This document shows, in pieces, positions 22,626 through 33,284 of a stretch of 64,000 nucleotides of DNA (the stretch's first letter is position 1; every line of letters begins with the position of its first letter). A model generated the notes under the pieces. It was not told the DNA's origin, ran no database searches, and saw only the letters and a program-made list of their open reading frames with translations. The position numbers and the translations under genes are program-made. Where the stretch lies: positions 2,480,001 to 2,544,000 of the forward strand of contig JAQQWL010000011.1 in assembly GCA_038363925.1 (NCBI GenBank), given 5' to 3'. This DNA is from Apiospora phragmitis. Its lineage: Eukaryota > Ascomycota > Sordariomycetes > Amphisphaeriales > Apiosporaceae.

Positions 22626-24147
22626 GTTTGCTTGCTGTTCTTCTGGGTCTGGTAAGTGTGACAGGAAATGTAAGGTGATAAGATATGCGAGTGTGGCGAT
22701 TCAGTGATTGCTTGGAAAACAAGGACGAGAAGGGAATGACAGAAAAAGAAAAAGAAGGAGGTTGTTGTTGCTGTCTGTTTCGACGAACAGTCGAGAAGGG
22801 GAGGGTGTTCAGACAAAGGGTCCAATCGAATTGTGGCAGGGGTGTTTCAAAGTGCAGCAGCGCAGCTCCCACCTCCCCAAGCCGAGCTTGCCCTTGGGTC
22901 CTCAGGTCCTTGGGTACGCTAAAGCGTCACAACTGAACTACTACTGTAGGGCCCCGGAGCATCGACCAATATTCCGTCTTATTGTGGAATGGATTAATCT
23001 CGTCAGATGATCCTCATTCGATTTACGAGATTTCCAACTCCAACACAAATTTACTACTCGACTGCCTCTGTTCAATATACTTGTACCTAATGTTAAATGT
23101 TCTGCAGCTATTGATTGGGCTGACGTGGAGGGGTCGATGTCGAACATCCATTTGATGGGGGGACCCCGCAGTGGAATATGGAATACAGGGGGTAGATTCG
23201 ATTGGGTTCGCGAAGATGCAGGCAGTTTTGGCTAAGCCGCAAGGACCTTCGCTATCTGCTGGTGGTGGATCGTGGATCATGGCTCAGGGGTAATCACCCC
23301 AATATAAAACGGCCAGAGAGAGCACTCATCAACCCGCCTAAACTTGCACGTTAACAGTGCGATGCCAATGGGAATTGAGGCTGCGGGATGCAGCTGTTCC
23401 AGTTGCTTGCTCAAGTATCCATTACATCAGTGGCGTCGCTTACAAGAACGCAAATGACGTCGTACTCGATTCATTACCTATCAAAGAAGAGTCTGGTCAA
23501 CAGTCCTATGCGTGGTGGCAGGTGGGCAAGGCGTTTTGAAGAGCTGCAGTTATGTAGTTCAAGTGACTTGATTCAGAGAGCCAGCCTCACTATGGTTGAA
23601 GTGACAGACTGACCTGGTTACCTTGGATGCATTCTAATTCAAGCCATGACCATGGTCAAGGACTCATTTGTTGGTGATCTACGGAGTAATTACTGACGAA
23701 CAATGACAAGTTCTGCTAGGTATAGAGCTACGAGACCGAGTATTGCATAACACTCACTACACAAATCACACAATTGCTTACGCAGATACAATTTGCCATC
23801 TCGTCTATCTAATGTCTTATTTAATAACTCTCGGAAAGTGATAACTCAGTCGCATGATCTTGTTTCATCCCCAAGTAGAAGGATAGGTATATCAACCCCA
23901 GATTCTCGTTCCATATAGGTAAGAATCATAACCCGTTGCTGCAAACATCCTCTCTCCGGAAATGAGACCACAGTGTCCCAGTTGAGAGCCAGAACACCTT
24001 CTAATATCATATCCATCTCTCCGCAGAGGCCGTGTCTGCATCGTAGCCATCGTTCAAAGTCGCCCTAGAAACATCCAATCCCCATGATAGCGGAGTCCAG
24101 ACCTCGTGGGTCGTAGAGACCTGCCGAGACATGGTGCCCATCATATT
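22626..24147. other. Intergenic region
   Basis: The first 200 bp upstream of 22625 are pyrimidine-rich on the minus strand and probably form the promoter/leader of the thioredoxin-fold gene. Between about 22900 and 24147 I see no frame with protein-like composition. Nothing else stands out. Confidence 0.4.
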
Positions 24148-25126
24148 TCAAGAAGCGCCACCATGAACATCTCGCTTCTTGAGTGGTACAAACCCCTCAG
24201 CCCATCCTACCTCCTTCCGGCGTTTACGATTTCTCTTTCGCTTTGCTCTACCAGCGGTTTTCTTGGTGCTATCTGCCCCATTGTCGGGCTCCTTGTGGTC
24301 AACTGTTTCAGTAGCTTGTCGGGCGGCTATTTGTTTTGCTCGTGTTGCAGCCAGCCTTCCTCAGGTTCTGTGATGGTGCCATATTGCGTCTCATCGAGGT
24401 CCAGGTCTTCTCGATCTTGCACACCTTTGTGCTCCAAGTCGACCCAGCTCAGAGTCTTCACGTGTAACAAGGGGATTGAGTGAGTGATCAGATACTCGTC
24501 CTCGCGGGCATACTCCACGGTAGTGTTGAGATCTTGCAGCAGTGTCGTTACGTGCCAAACCCGTTGTTCAGATGTCCAACCATCTCCCACTGTGTCAATG
24601 ACTAGAATCTTGATGTCCTTGTAGCCGCGTTTGTGATAGCCTTCGCCTACGTGCATTGCTTTTCCGAGACTAGTAGTTGCGGACATGAACGGGCTATCTC
24701 CTCTCCAGGACCAGTACATATGCTTCTCAAACTGGATCTGGAAGACCGAGCGCTCAGGTCCTTCTGGGTAGCTGCGAGCACACACGCCCTTGTATGGTAT
24801 GGCCTTGTATGGTGCACCTTTGTATGGTAGGCCATCATGAACAGCTCGGTAGAGTACTCTTGGGCGGTTACCCCCAAGACAGGGGTGATCGATATGCCCG
24901 GATGTTCCTCTGGCCTACCGATCTTAAACTTATGATGGCTCGACGGCGGGGAGTCCACACTATAATCGTCCCGATACTGCACTGACTTCGACCCTGTGGC
25001 CCATATCCGACCAGTGCGGTTCTCTCTATATCCCACCACCCATGCTTTGGTATCAGTTCTATCATCATGCAGGGTCTCCCTGGGTCCCCAGACCGGCGGC
25101 ACTACCAGTGAGGATGAGTGCGACAT
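24148..25126 (-). CDS. DUF7587-type hypothetical protein with basic C-terminus (two frameshifts)
   Basis: The function is unknown. DUF7587-like domains are common in filamentous ascomycetes, often in lineage-specific genes. Joined across two single-base deletions the product is 326 aa. After a 75-residue leader come PRVLYRAVHDGLPYKG, a PYK[GA]x triplet repeat, RSVFQIQFEKHMYWSW, SPFMSATTSLGKAM, KILVIDTVGDGW and ITHSIPLLHVKTLSWVDLEH, which match the domain order (strand, 'SPF.SAT', 'I.V..ID', closing strand). The first break lies in 24860-24910. The second is near 24351-24358, beyond which the frame reads LAATRAKQIAARQATETVDH and ends with a lysine/arginine cluster (AKRKRNRKRRK), a probable nuclear localisation signal. 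The stop is at 24148-24150. Without the second correction the protein ends about 60 residues early. The domain assignment is from remembered family pattern only. Confidence 0.6.
24789..24833 (-). repeat. Three 15-bp units coding PYK[GA]x
   Basis: Plus-strand TTGTATGG occurs three times at 15-bp spacing. On the coding strand this gives Pro-Tyr-Lys-Gly-Ala, Pro-Tyr-Lys-Ala-Ile, Pro-Tyr-Lys-Gly-Val inside the DUF7587-type gene. The repeat is in frame with the flanking domain, which supports the chosen frame there. Confidence 0.6.
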
Positions 25127-25662
25127 GATTATGTGTGTAATCGAAATTACTTTACTTTGTCTTGTGATCTCTCATTAGCTCTCAGCTCACTTGGATGTAT
25201 GTGAGATAGAAAATTGAGAGCCAGCAACTTGTACGAAGTGGTGTGTTATGTGTGTACGATCTTTTGAAGAAGACGTTTTGCCTCCTTTTGACCTGTGATC
25301 AGTGTGATGGTTGGACTGTGTAAGATATGAGAGGTTATTAGAACTTGATCATAACCTGTGAGCGGCTTCCGATTGACTCCCAACTACTTTCCGACTGCCT
25401 TCCGGTTGAGATCCGGGTGGGGCCTGGTTGGCTTGTGAGTGAAGTACTAGAAGTTAAGAGTTGAGGTGTATTTTATGATCGAGAGTATTGAGGTGAGAAG
25501 ATGAACCTGGTGGAAGTATAGCACTGAAGCTAACGCCAGACTGATATCAAAAAGGGGAGTTGATGTATCTGGTTTTAGAACATACCCCCAGCTGATATGC
25601 TGTATCCATGGATATGAACATGCTCAGATACTCGGTGGTAGTACTAAAACCAAATACGTGAT

Positions 25663-25728
25663 GTCAGAAGCTTGTAGATGGCTCGTCAGAAACTCGTCGA
25701 TGCTTTGTCAGAAGCTCGTAGATGCTTT
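25663..25728. repeat. 3 x 22 bp tandem repeat
   Basis: Three adjacent units of the form GTCAGAAGCTCGTAGATGCTT + T occupy 25663-25684, 25685-25706 and 25707-25728, with a few substitutions among copies. No open frame uses them. It looks like a decayed minisatellite in the gene-poor region. Confidence 0.75.
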
Positions 25729-27308
25729 GGATGAGGTCTAACAAGCGTGGAGAGAGTGGAAGATGAAGAGGGGAGAATGCACGAGGTTGTATAGGCACGA
25801 GAATTCAGATATAAGGCATGGCTGAAAGATGTTGATAGCATTTGGATTGGGTCTCAAGGACGCCAAGCTTGGAGTGGCCGGAAATATATAAGTATGTAGA
25901 CTGACGTGAGTGAAGCTACTCCTCGGAGTCTGTTGCTAATGTGAATCTCTGTCGGTGGGAGTGAGTGGACTTCCTATCAGAGCCTATTGATGGTATCTGC
26001 AAGGATTGTCCACAGGGAACCATGCCGAGCGTTTGGTGTGCTTTCCTCATATGTTCTCGTAGCCAAGGCACTTGTGTATAGAGCGCCGGCAAGAAGCCAT
26101 CGTAACCAACAGCTCTTTGGTTCGACGTTTTGAGATCCCGTGGTAATGCCCATGCCACGACCCTGTAGGCTTTGAAACCTCCATCGAATCTGCCATTGAT
26201 TTTGGCCATCATATTGAAGCCATGCCTGTGTCAGGAAATAGCAAACACTCGTAAAAGCAGCACGATCAGGACGTGAAGATACGCCTCAAAGTCCGACATA
26301 AGTAGTATGTGGGCTTTCATACGGCACGGACGAGGAGGCTTCTACCAAACTCAGTCACGCCATAAGTCATGAACCGTGGGCGGAGTGTCAGGTAGTAAAC
26401 GCCCCTGATAACTATGGCCAGCCATATATATCGTACCTGCTTGTGTAGCTACACAAGAGAGGCAGGCCACTTGTTTGTGCGCTCGAGGAACCGATATGCC
26501 CCAAATCGTGGGCAATGAGCCAAATGTAAGGTCGATGCGGTCATGGATAATATTTTTCATGTTGCCCTGTATAGGAATAATATGTTATTGCTGATCGGGC
26601 TTTCCTTGAGGCGATGAGGTTTACAAGAACCAACACACGATGTCTTGCCTGTCGAAGTATAGTGACAAAATCTAGCACTGATTCCCGTGGAGGGTTGCCA
26701 ACTACATGAGGGGGCCAATAAATGTTCGCTTTTTATGCATTTATTCCTGGGATAGCTACCGCGAGCAGAGGAAATTGCAAAAGACCATTAGCAGCAACAA
26801 ATAATGTCTCCCGACTCACAAAGTACCCGGAGTGGGGGGGCCAAGATGTGTTCGTAGACTTTCAACAGTGTGGACAATGTTCTCAGGGAGAGAAGCTGCG
26901 ATTTGACTCAAGCTGTCGCTTGACTAGGGTGGTGCTTTTCCCGCTCAACGCAGCATCGGGGCAGGCGGAATGGAGATCAGATAATCGCGGAACATACAAC
27001 AAGAATGACACTGAGGGGTTTTAAGCGCTAGAGAGCAGAAGTAGAGTGAGGATTGTCCATCTAGAAGCATCTCTATGTGTGATTTGGGACAATGATTGGC
27101 CGTTCGGTTCCGTTTTCAAGTCCGAGTAAGCTGTGATGGAGGCATAAATTTTTAATGCATGTCACTACATAAGAGCCTACTTTACATAATATAGCACGGA
27201 AACATAGAAGGTGAATTCCATTAATTCTTCCTACTCGCCCTTTGATCCGTCCGTAAACCACCTTTCCGTACGGCCTCAGCATCATGTGGTCTGGATCGGA
27301 ACTCGATG

Positions 27309-27329
27309 TACTATATCTGAGATATAGTA
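27309..27329. repeat. Perfect 10-bp palindrome with one-base spacer
   Basis: TACTATATCT, one G, then AGATATAGTA: the two arms are exact inverse complements. It is AT-rich and not followed by a T run on either side, so it is not a bacterial-type terminator. It could be a dyad binding site or a chance palindrome. Confidence 0.6.
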
Positions 27330-30300
27330 TCTATCTATTACTTTGTAAAGCACTGTCTCTTTGGGGACGAGTACCCCTTTCGTCAGACCATGCATATATT
27401 CCATGCCAAGTCGAACAGGCAGCATTCCAGAGCAGCCAATAGATCAGTGGTAACGTATTGGCAGTCATGCCCACAGTCGGGAATAAGCCTGCTCTGACTG
27501 TCCCGCATTCGCAAATGGTGAGCTGTAACGCACTCCTCACATTTACTAAGAGTCTTCCTCGTCGGAGACAGTCGTTTTCGCAAGGGAGAGGTCAGCCTCT
27601 CTACTTATATTGTCATCCGGCGTTGATGTCCGCGTCTTGACTCTTGAGCACCGGTACACCGTGGACACCCGACAGAGCAAGCAGCTACATACTGTACTCG
27701 AGCAATGGATGGAATTAAGAGCCTGGGAAGTTCGGAGATCACGTCGCTTAACTTGTTTTTCTCCATTTATCCGCCGTAGATTGGGTGCCTGCTAGGATAA
27801 CATACGGGTCATTGCTGTGCCATTGGACCCTCTAGGCCAGCATGAACTTCAGACGTGTGGGTTGACCCGTACCCATTAGCTAATCTACAGCCCATCTTGG
27901 ATAAATTCCGAACCGAGGCTATTTCGGTGTTCGATGAGGGAGCCTTCTAGGATTTGGGAAGTCTTCAATGTTGATGGAGTTCAAGTCTAGAGGTTGATTT
28001 GAACTGCATCCCAGGACGACGAGACACGACTGCACGTTAGGTTGACAGTCAACTAAACCGGCTTCCTCCCTTATGGCATGCTTTTGGCCATCCACAGCGG
28101 AGCAGAGTTGAAGTCCATGTTCCCAGGAAGTGAGTGGGAGTGGGTGAAAGGCACATACACAGCCACGCAGGTCGCAGCAACATGGGCATTAACAAGACAT
28201 GGGACTAATCAAGACAGCCAGCTTTTATCCAACAGTCGCCAATAAATATGTCGACCATTGAATAAATTTATCACGTTTGTATTATTTATTCGAGTATTAT
28301 ACGAACGTTGGCAGATCAAAGGCATCTATCTCATGTTGCCATGCCTTCTCGTGGGCCTCCTTTCCGGACGCTTCTCTCAAGTAATGTAGCCTGAAACCGC
28401 ACCATAGCTTTGCCTCTGTGTGAGATGGAACCCATGATGAACGCTATGGATCGGGTCGACTAGATACAGCAGGACTTTTCGCCAAATCGCTAATACGTTT
28501 TGCACTTTCCATCGCCATCTCGAAAACCGGGATTAGGTCGCCAGTCGCCATGTCCTAAGACTAGCCTAATCACCAAGATGATGTCCGGAAATGTATTCAC
28601 ATCATCTACTGCAAGACATCACGATCCTCTTGTGTCCCGTCTGATGTATCCTACCTAGACTTTGGCAGGACGTGAAGCCATTGCCTACCTAGCATATACC
28701 CCCTAAGTTTGTCCATCTGACGCGCATATGCGCCTACATGGGGGTTCCCTTATCGGTGCGTCTCCAAACATATGACAAAAAAAAAGAGAGAAGAGAAGCA
28801 ATAAATCTTTGTATCTCCGGGCCATCTTTGACACTGCAGTCACGCAATTATTATTGGCTCCCCGTGTTTCCCATAGGCCGGCGCGGCAACCTTGGGGCAT
28901 CATAATTGCCGAGGCAGCAAGAAACCCGGGCAAGATGGAGGGGCCGGTGAGTATGTGAGTACATATGCAACATAAGAAGACATAAATTAGGTACTATGTG
29001 AGAATGCCTACATTGTCATTGCATGTGGCCCCGTTGCCACACTCACTACCTGATGCGGGATGGACCGTTGAACAAGAGGCAGGTGGTAGCCAGAAGTCGA
29101 CTATAAAAACAAAGCTACCAATCAGTTATGTACATAGATGTATCTAGAAATCGTGCAGCTGCAAGCTGCAGCATAGGCATATAGCAAACTCATTGCTTCA
29201 TCTGATCTGGGTGGTGGTGATTAGGCAATCATACCGACCCCTGTCGCTCGCAACCAAACTGCTGGGTCAATGTCACAAATTGCATATTCACTGCTTGTCA
29301 GCCAACGCTGAGTAACGTGACCCCAGATTAGATACTGCAGCTCTCTACTATCTCGTCACAAGCTACGTCTCCCGCCAGGACACATGTATCGCTGGATACT
29401 CTAAAAGGCATGCTGATACGATGCGCTGTGCCGTAGTTGCTTTTTCCAGTTGATCCAGCACCCTCGATGTGACTATGTAGGGTGGCCTTATAGGAAGCAA
29501 ACGGCCGGTTTAGTCCGCGGACCAGCTTACAACATTGGTATATTTGGCGGTTTTCCGTCACCTATCGCAGAACGACGAGCGTCGCCTAATGCTGTTACTA
29601 TACACGTATACCGACGGTAACATGCACTGATGAAGCTCAATGTATCAGACAAGACTTCTTAACATGCCAGTTTCTTTCATATGCCCACCGGGTGGCCTGG
29701 AAGGTGGCGGGCCGCCATCCTGGCAGCTTGTGAGGCCTTGATTGACAAGGGCGACTGCAAGTATCATACGATGGCTCGGTTATGCTAATTTTGTACCCAT
29801 TTAGGTGAGTCTCGTCGATGATCGTGGTTGCGTCGGTTGGGATGGAGGGGGGTGTAACCGAGAGCCAGCCTATCGAAGATGCTAGGGTTCGCGTTACGAG
29901 GGTTGTCTTGGCGGCGGCTGATGTGATGCTTCTGAACGAGGGATTATAGCTGAAGCTGGCCCAGAAGGAGCACAAATACTCTTTCACAGGAGACGAAATG
30001 GACTAGACGACTCGGCCTTCAATCTCTCTGAGCCCCGTTCAGAGCCGAGGTACGTCACGGATCAAACACAGGTTGGCCGCAATGTGATCCGGGCGAGGGT
30101 TTGGACCGAAGTAAGCGGTGCTCTACCACGTAGTCCAAATCCCAGTCCAACTCGAGACGAGCACCCGAACTGGCAGTTATGTACTTGCATATTGGCGAGT
30201 ACCAGCCCCCCAGCACCCAGTCCACCCGGCTGAGTCTGCTGCATGGTATTTTGTCGCGGAGAATTCCACGCGGAGACTTCCAGCACGGAATACCTATCTA

Positions 30301-32662
30301 TCACATTCACTCGTTGCGTGTCATCCTTACTGCATACGCGAATCCTACGAGGGCTTTGGGGGTAACTTCCGAAGGGCCCAGACCAGCTGGGTTACAGTGC
30401 TTTCTCCAGTTTCCTGCAGGCAGTACCAAACTTATAGCATGGAGAGATCCGTTCCAATGACCTACGATCTGGATCCCTGTATTGCTTGGTTCTTGCAAGT
30501 AACTCGGAAGCAACGAGGCCCTTTACTGGTTCCACGTCATCTGGCAGACCGAGGCGACCGGCTCGGGGATGCAGTTTGACGGGCCGGTTGACCGGGACAA
30601 GGACCCTTGCCGCAAGAGACCCTTACTACACTGTCCGGCTAAGGCGGTGATGTGCAGTACCCAGACAGGTCAGCATAGAAAGCGCCGGGGCAATTGAAAA
30701 GCTCAACAAACAGTCTCTACACAGCGAATACTTCGACACGACCCGGGAGGAGTTGAGGCAGGTAGGCTAGCCACTTATAAATATGACACAATTCCCTAAG
30801 TCTAGGAACAAAACCTGCTTCCCTTGGGAAACCTCATAAGACCATATCATTACCCAAATGACCTAAAACCGACCAAAACGTTAGACCCCAGCTGAACTCT
30901 TAACAATCGTTGGTTGGTATACACATCCCACCCCGCTCCCCTTCCCCCTGTATCCTTGACCTACCTGTAGCTTCCTGTTGGATATGCTGACATACTATGC
31001 TAGTCTTTAATCCTTCTGCTAAAGAGCTAGAAGCGCCCCTATCACGAGTCTACTCAAATACGGTCCACGAGCACGTGGCTACCTCAGACATGATTGACAT
31101 CGCCGATGGCCATGAGCAGGAGAGTTTCCAAGCTCCTGCTGGACGCCGCTCGGCTGCCGTACATGACTTGACCGAACACGGCTCCTGGTTCCTGGAGACG
31201 GGTTCAACTCCCGCGCCTCTTGTAATCCCTATACAGGATTCCGTCAAGGCGTGTGCACATGCAAAACAGCACAGGTGCCCGGAATTAGTAACAAGCGAAG
31301 AAAATAGCGATCTTTGCAGTACGTGCCGTGCGAAAGTTAGTACGGGGGGTTGTCAGCAGGAGTCAGGAGGTCATATGTAGCGGAACGGTCGTCACAGGCT
31401 GCCTTATGGACATCAGGAGGGGATACAGAGAGAATTCGATGATCGTGTAGTATGGGGGATATATAGGTCAGCTTCGCACAGGCAGATGTTACAGAATGGC
31501 CAGCGGTGGACGAATAACAATAGGCAGGCTCACAATCTGCATGTACTGAACGTCTTGATTGCAGGTCACTCACTTGCGAATGAACCACCTACTTGATAAA
31601 CTTCATCAGCCCAAGTTCCTCCTGAAAGCTAAAGGAGGAGGATGTGCAGGCTCAATCCAAACTACATACATACAGTAAGCCAGTTGATGAGAAGCTGTCC
31701 ACCACCCAGCACCGCCCATCCTCGTCCCGAACTTCCATGTTTGCCAAGGCGCCGCCGCCCCCAGGAAGTTTGAAACATGACAGCGGAAACGTAGAGTGGA
31801 GATATATGGGCGGAAATATGGGTAAATTCATGAATGTGTAAGTCGGCTCTCGGTATGTTTGTTGGACGCCAAAGGCTTATTTCCATTAGCCGACGACATA
31901 ATTCCCAGTCACATTGTCAGGGCGCAAAGTGACTTTATATGTAGCATGGAACGAAAACACGCCCATATCGATAACGTGCGGCTGCCCCCTTGCCATGAGT
32001 CCAGTATAATATAACGAATGAGCAGTAAGTAGAGATGGACGACTTTACAGAATATAAGACATGAGGTGGTACGAACCAATTGTATTTGTAGTGTCCGATA
32101 TGCCAACATGATCCCTTCCTGTCTGAGGAATATGTGACAAAGGAAAAAACCGATTAGACTCCTTTTCGAAAGATTCTCTAGATACCATGGGTATGATTCG
32201 CAGATCCCACGAACCGCCCCCTTTTAACCACAAGTCTAATGAATTTCTGGATACAAAAGGAATATCGACAGGCTCTTGTCGGTGTATGTAGGAAAGAAGT
32301 AGTCATTCCATCGGAAGGCTGTGTTGGCCTTTACTTGGTGCATTTGCTTTGCGGTAGGTACAGAACCAGACATGCCTCCCGTGGTAAATTGGTGCTCCAA
32401 ACGTCTCATCATCCCCATTAAATATGAACAATTAAGGTATTAAGAATAGAAAATGGTGAACCAAGTGGTTCGGGTATCTATCGCAGCACGGGGAATAAAG
32501 GATCCCCGTAGCATGTGAAAAAGCAAGATGATTGTTTGTCACCCCCTGGCCGCACGTCACCTAAAGTCGTGGGCCACGAGGACTCGATCCTTCTTCTCTC
32601 GGGTTTGCGCCGGTCTCGTTAGCCCGGCCCTAGTAGATGCGCTCCTTGCGACTGATATGCGC

Positions 32663-33284
32663 TTAGAGCATCAAGGCAGCGACGGCAGCGACGGCACCCA
32701 GAGTGAGACCAGACTGGAGCGAGGCGGCACCGCCCGTGGGAATAGGGGAAGGAGCAGGCGCAGTGGGGTAGCCGCTGCCACCGTTGTCGCCGCCGGCGGG
32801 CTTCGAAGGGGACAGCCGCGACCGACGTCAGGGTCGCGGGCTTGGACATGGCCGGCGTGGACTTGGGCGTCGTGGTGTTGTAGTAGGCCGTGGGGAAAAC
32901 AGCGGTGGTGGTGGTGTTGTGAGCCGGGAACGACTTGACCGAGTAGACAGGGATCGCCGACGAAGACGAGGATGAGAACACGGACGAAGACGAAGATGAA
33001 GAAGAAGACGAAGAAGTCGGAGCCGGAGCCGGAGGCGGGGTGAAGACAGGGTAAGAGGTGGGAGAGGGCGTGGAAGAGGTGGACGAAGTAGTGCTAACTA
33101 TGGACGACGAGGTCGTCGAAGGCGTGTACAGAGGGCACAGGGTGTTCGTCGGGTTGCACTTGGTGATGGTAACGTAGTGCGTCATAGTAGAAGTGCTGGT
33201 CGTGGTCAGTTGCTGCTCGCCCTGAACGGCGGCACTGGCTGACATAGCGCCAGCGGCCAAGACGAGGATGGAGGAGGCGTGCAT
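32663..33284 (-). CDS. Ser/Thr-rich GPI-anchored cell-wall protein (one frameshift)
   Basis: The corrected product is 206 aa. The ATG at 33284 is chosen over one farther upstream because it opens a clean signal peptide (MHASSILVLAAGAMSASAA). Next comes TSTMTHYVTITKCNPTNTLC, a motif common at the start of fungal wall proteins, then a Ser/Thr/Pro-rich stalk including a run of about 12 Ser, expected to be heavily O-glycosylated. In the frame open from the start the end is Arg-rich nonsense. Removing one C from the run at 32808-32811 restores SKPAGGDNGGSG and the hydrophobic tail LTLGAVAAVAALML, a textbook GPI-attachment signal. The stop is then at 32663-32665. It is probably displayed on the plasma membrane or wall. 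It has no enzyme domain. Confidence 0.8.

Larger units (their letters stand above)
25127..32662. other. Gene-poor region of about 7.5 kb
   Basis: No gene is supported over this whole stretch. Open frames of 60-150 codons occur on both strands (for example minus 25916-26212, plus 30118-30579, plus 30997-31380), but none has a family pattern, a good start context and splice signals together. I found no transposase, reverse transcriptase or long terminal repeats. Small structures are a 3 x 22 bp tandem repeat at 25663-25728 and a 21-bp palindrome at 27309-27329. It may be degenerate repeat DNA or hold lineage-specific genes that cannot be seen without transcripts. Confidence 0.5.

Noticed and set aside
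30118..30579. 153-codon open frame, plus strand
   Set aside because: No recognisable family. A second frame nearby also looks partly protein-like, but no consistent joined model emerged.
31185..31215. tRNA-like T-arm (GGGTTCAACTCCCG)
   Set aside because: No matching acceptor stem, D-arm or anticodon arm upstream; only the T-arm-like hairpin is present.
30997..31380. 127-codon open frame with some cysteines, plus strand
   Set aside because: The Cys spacing fits no known finger; no start or splice support.
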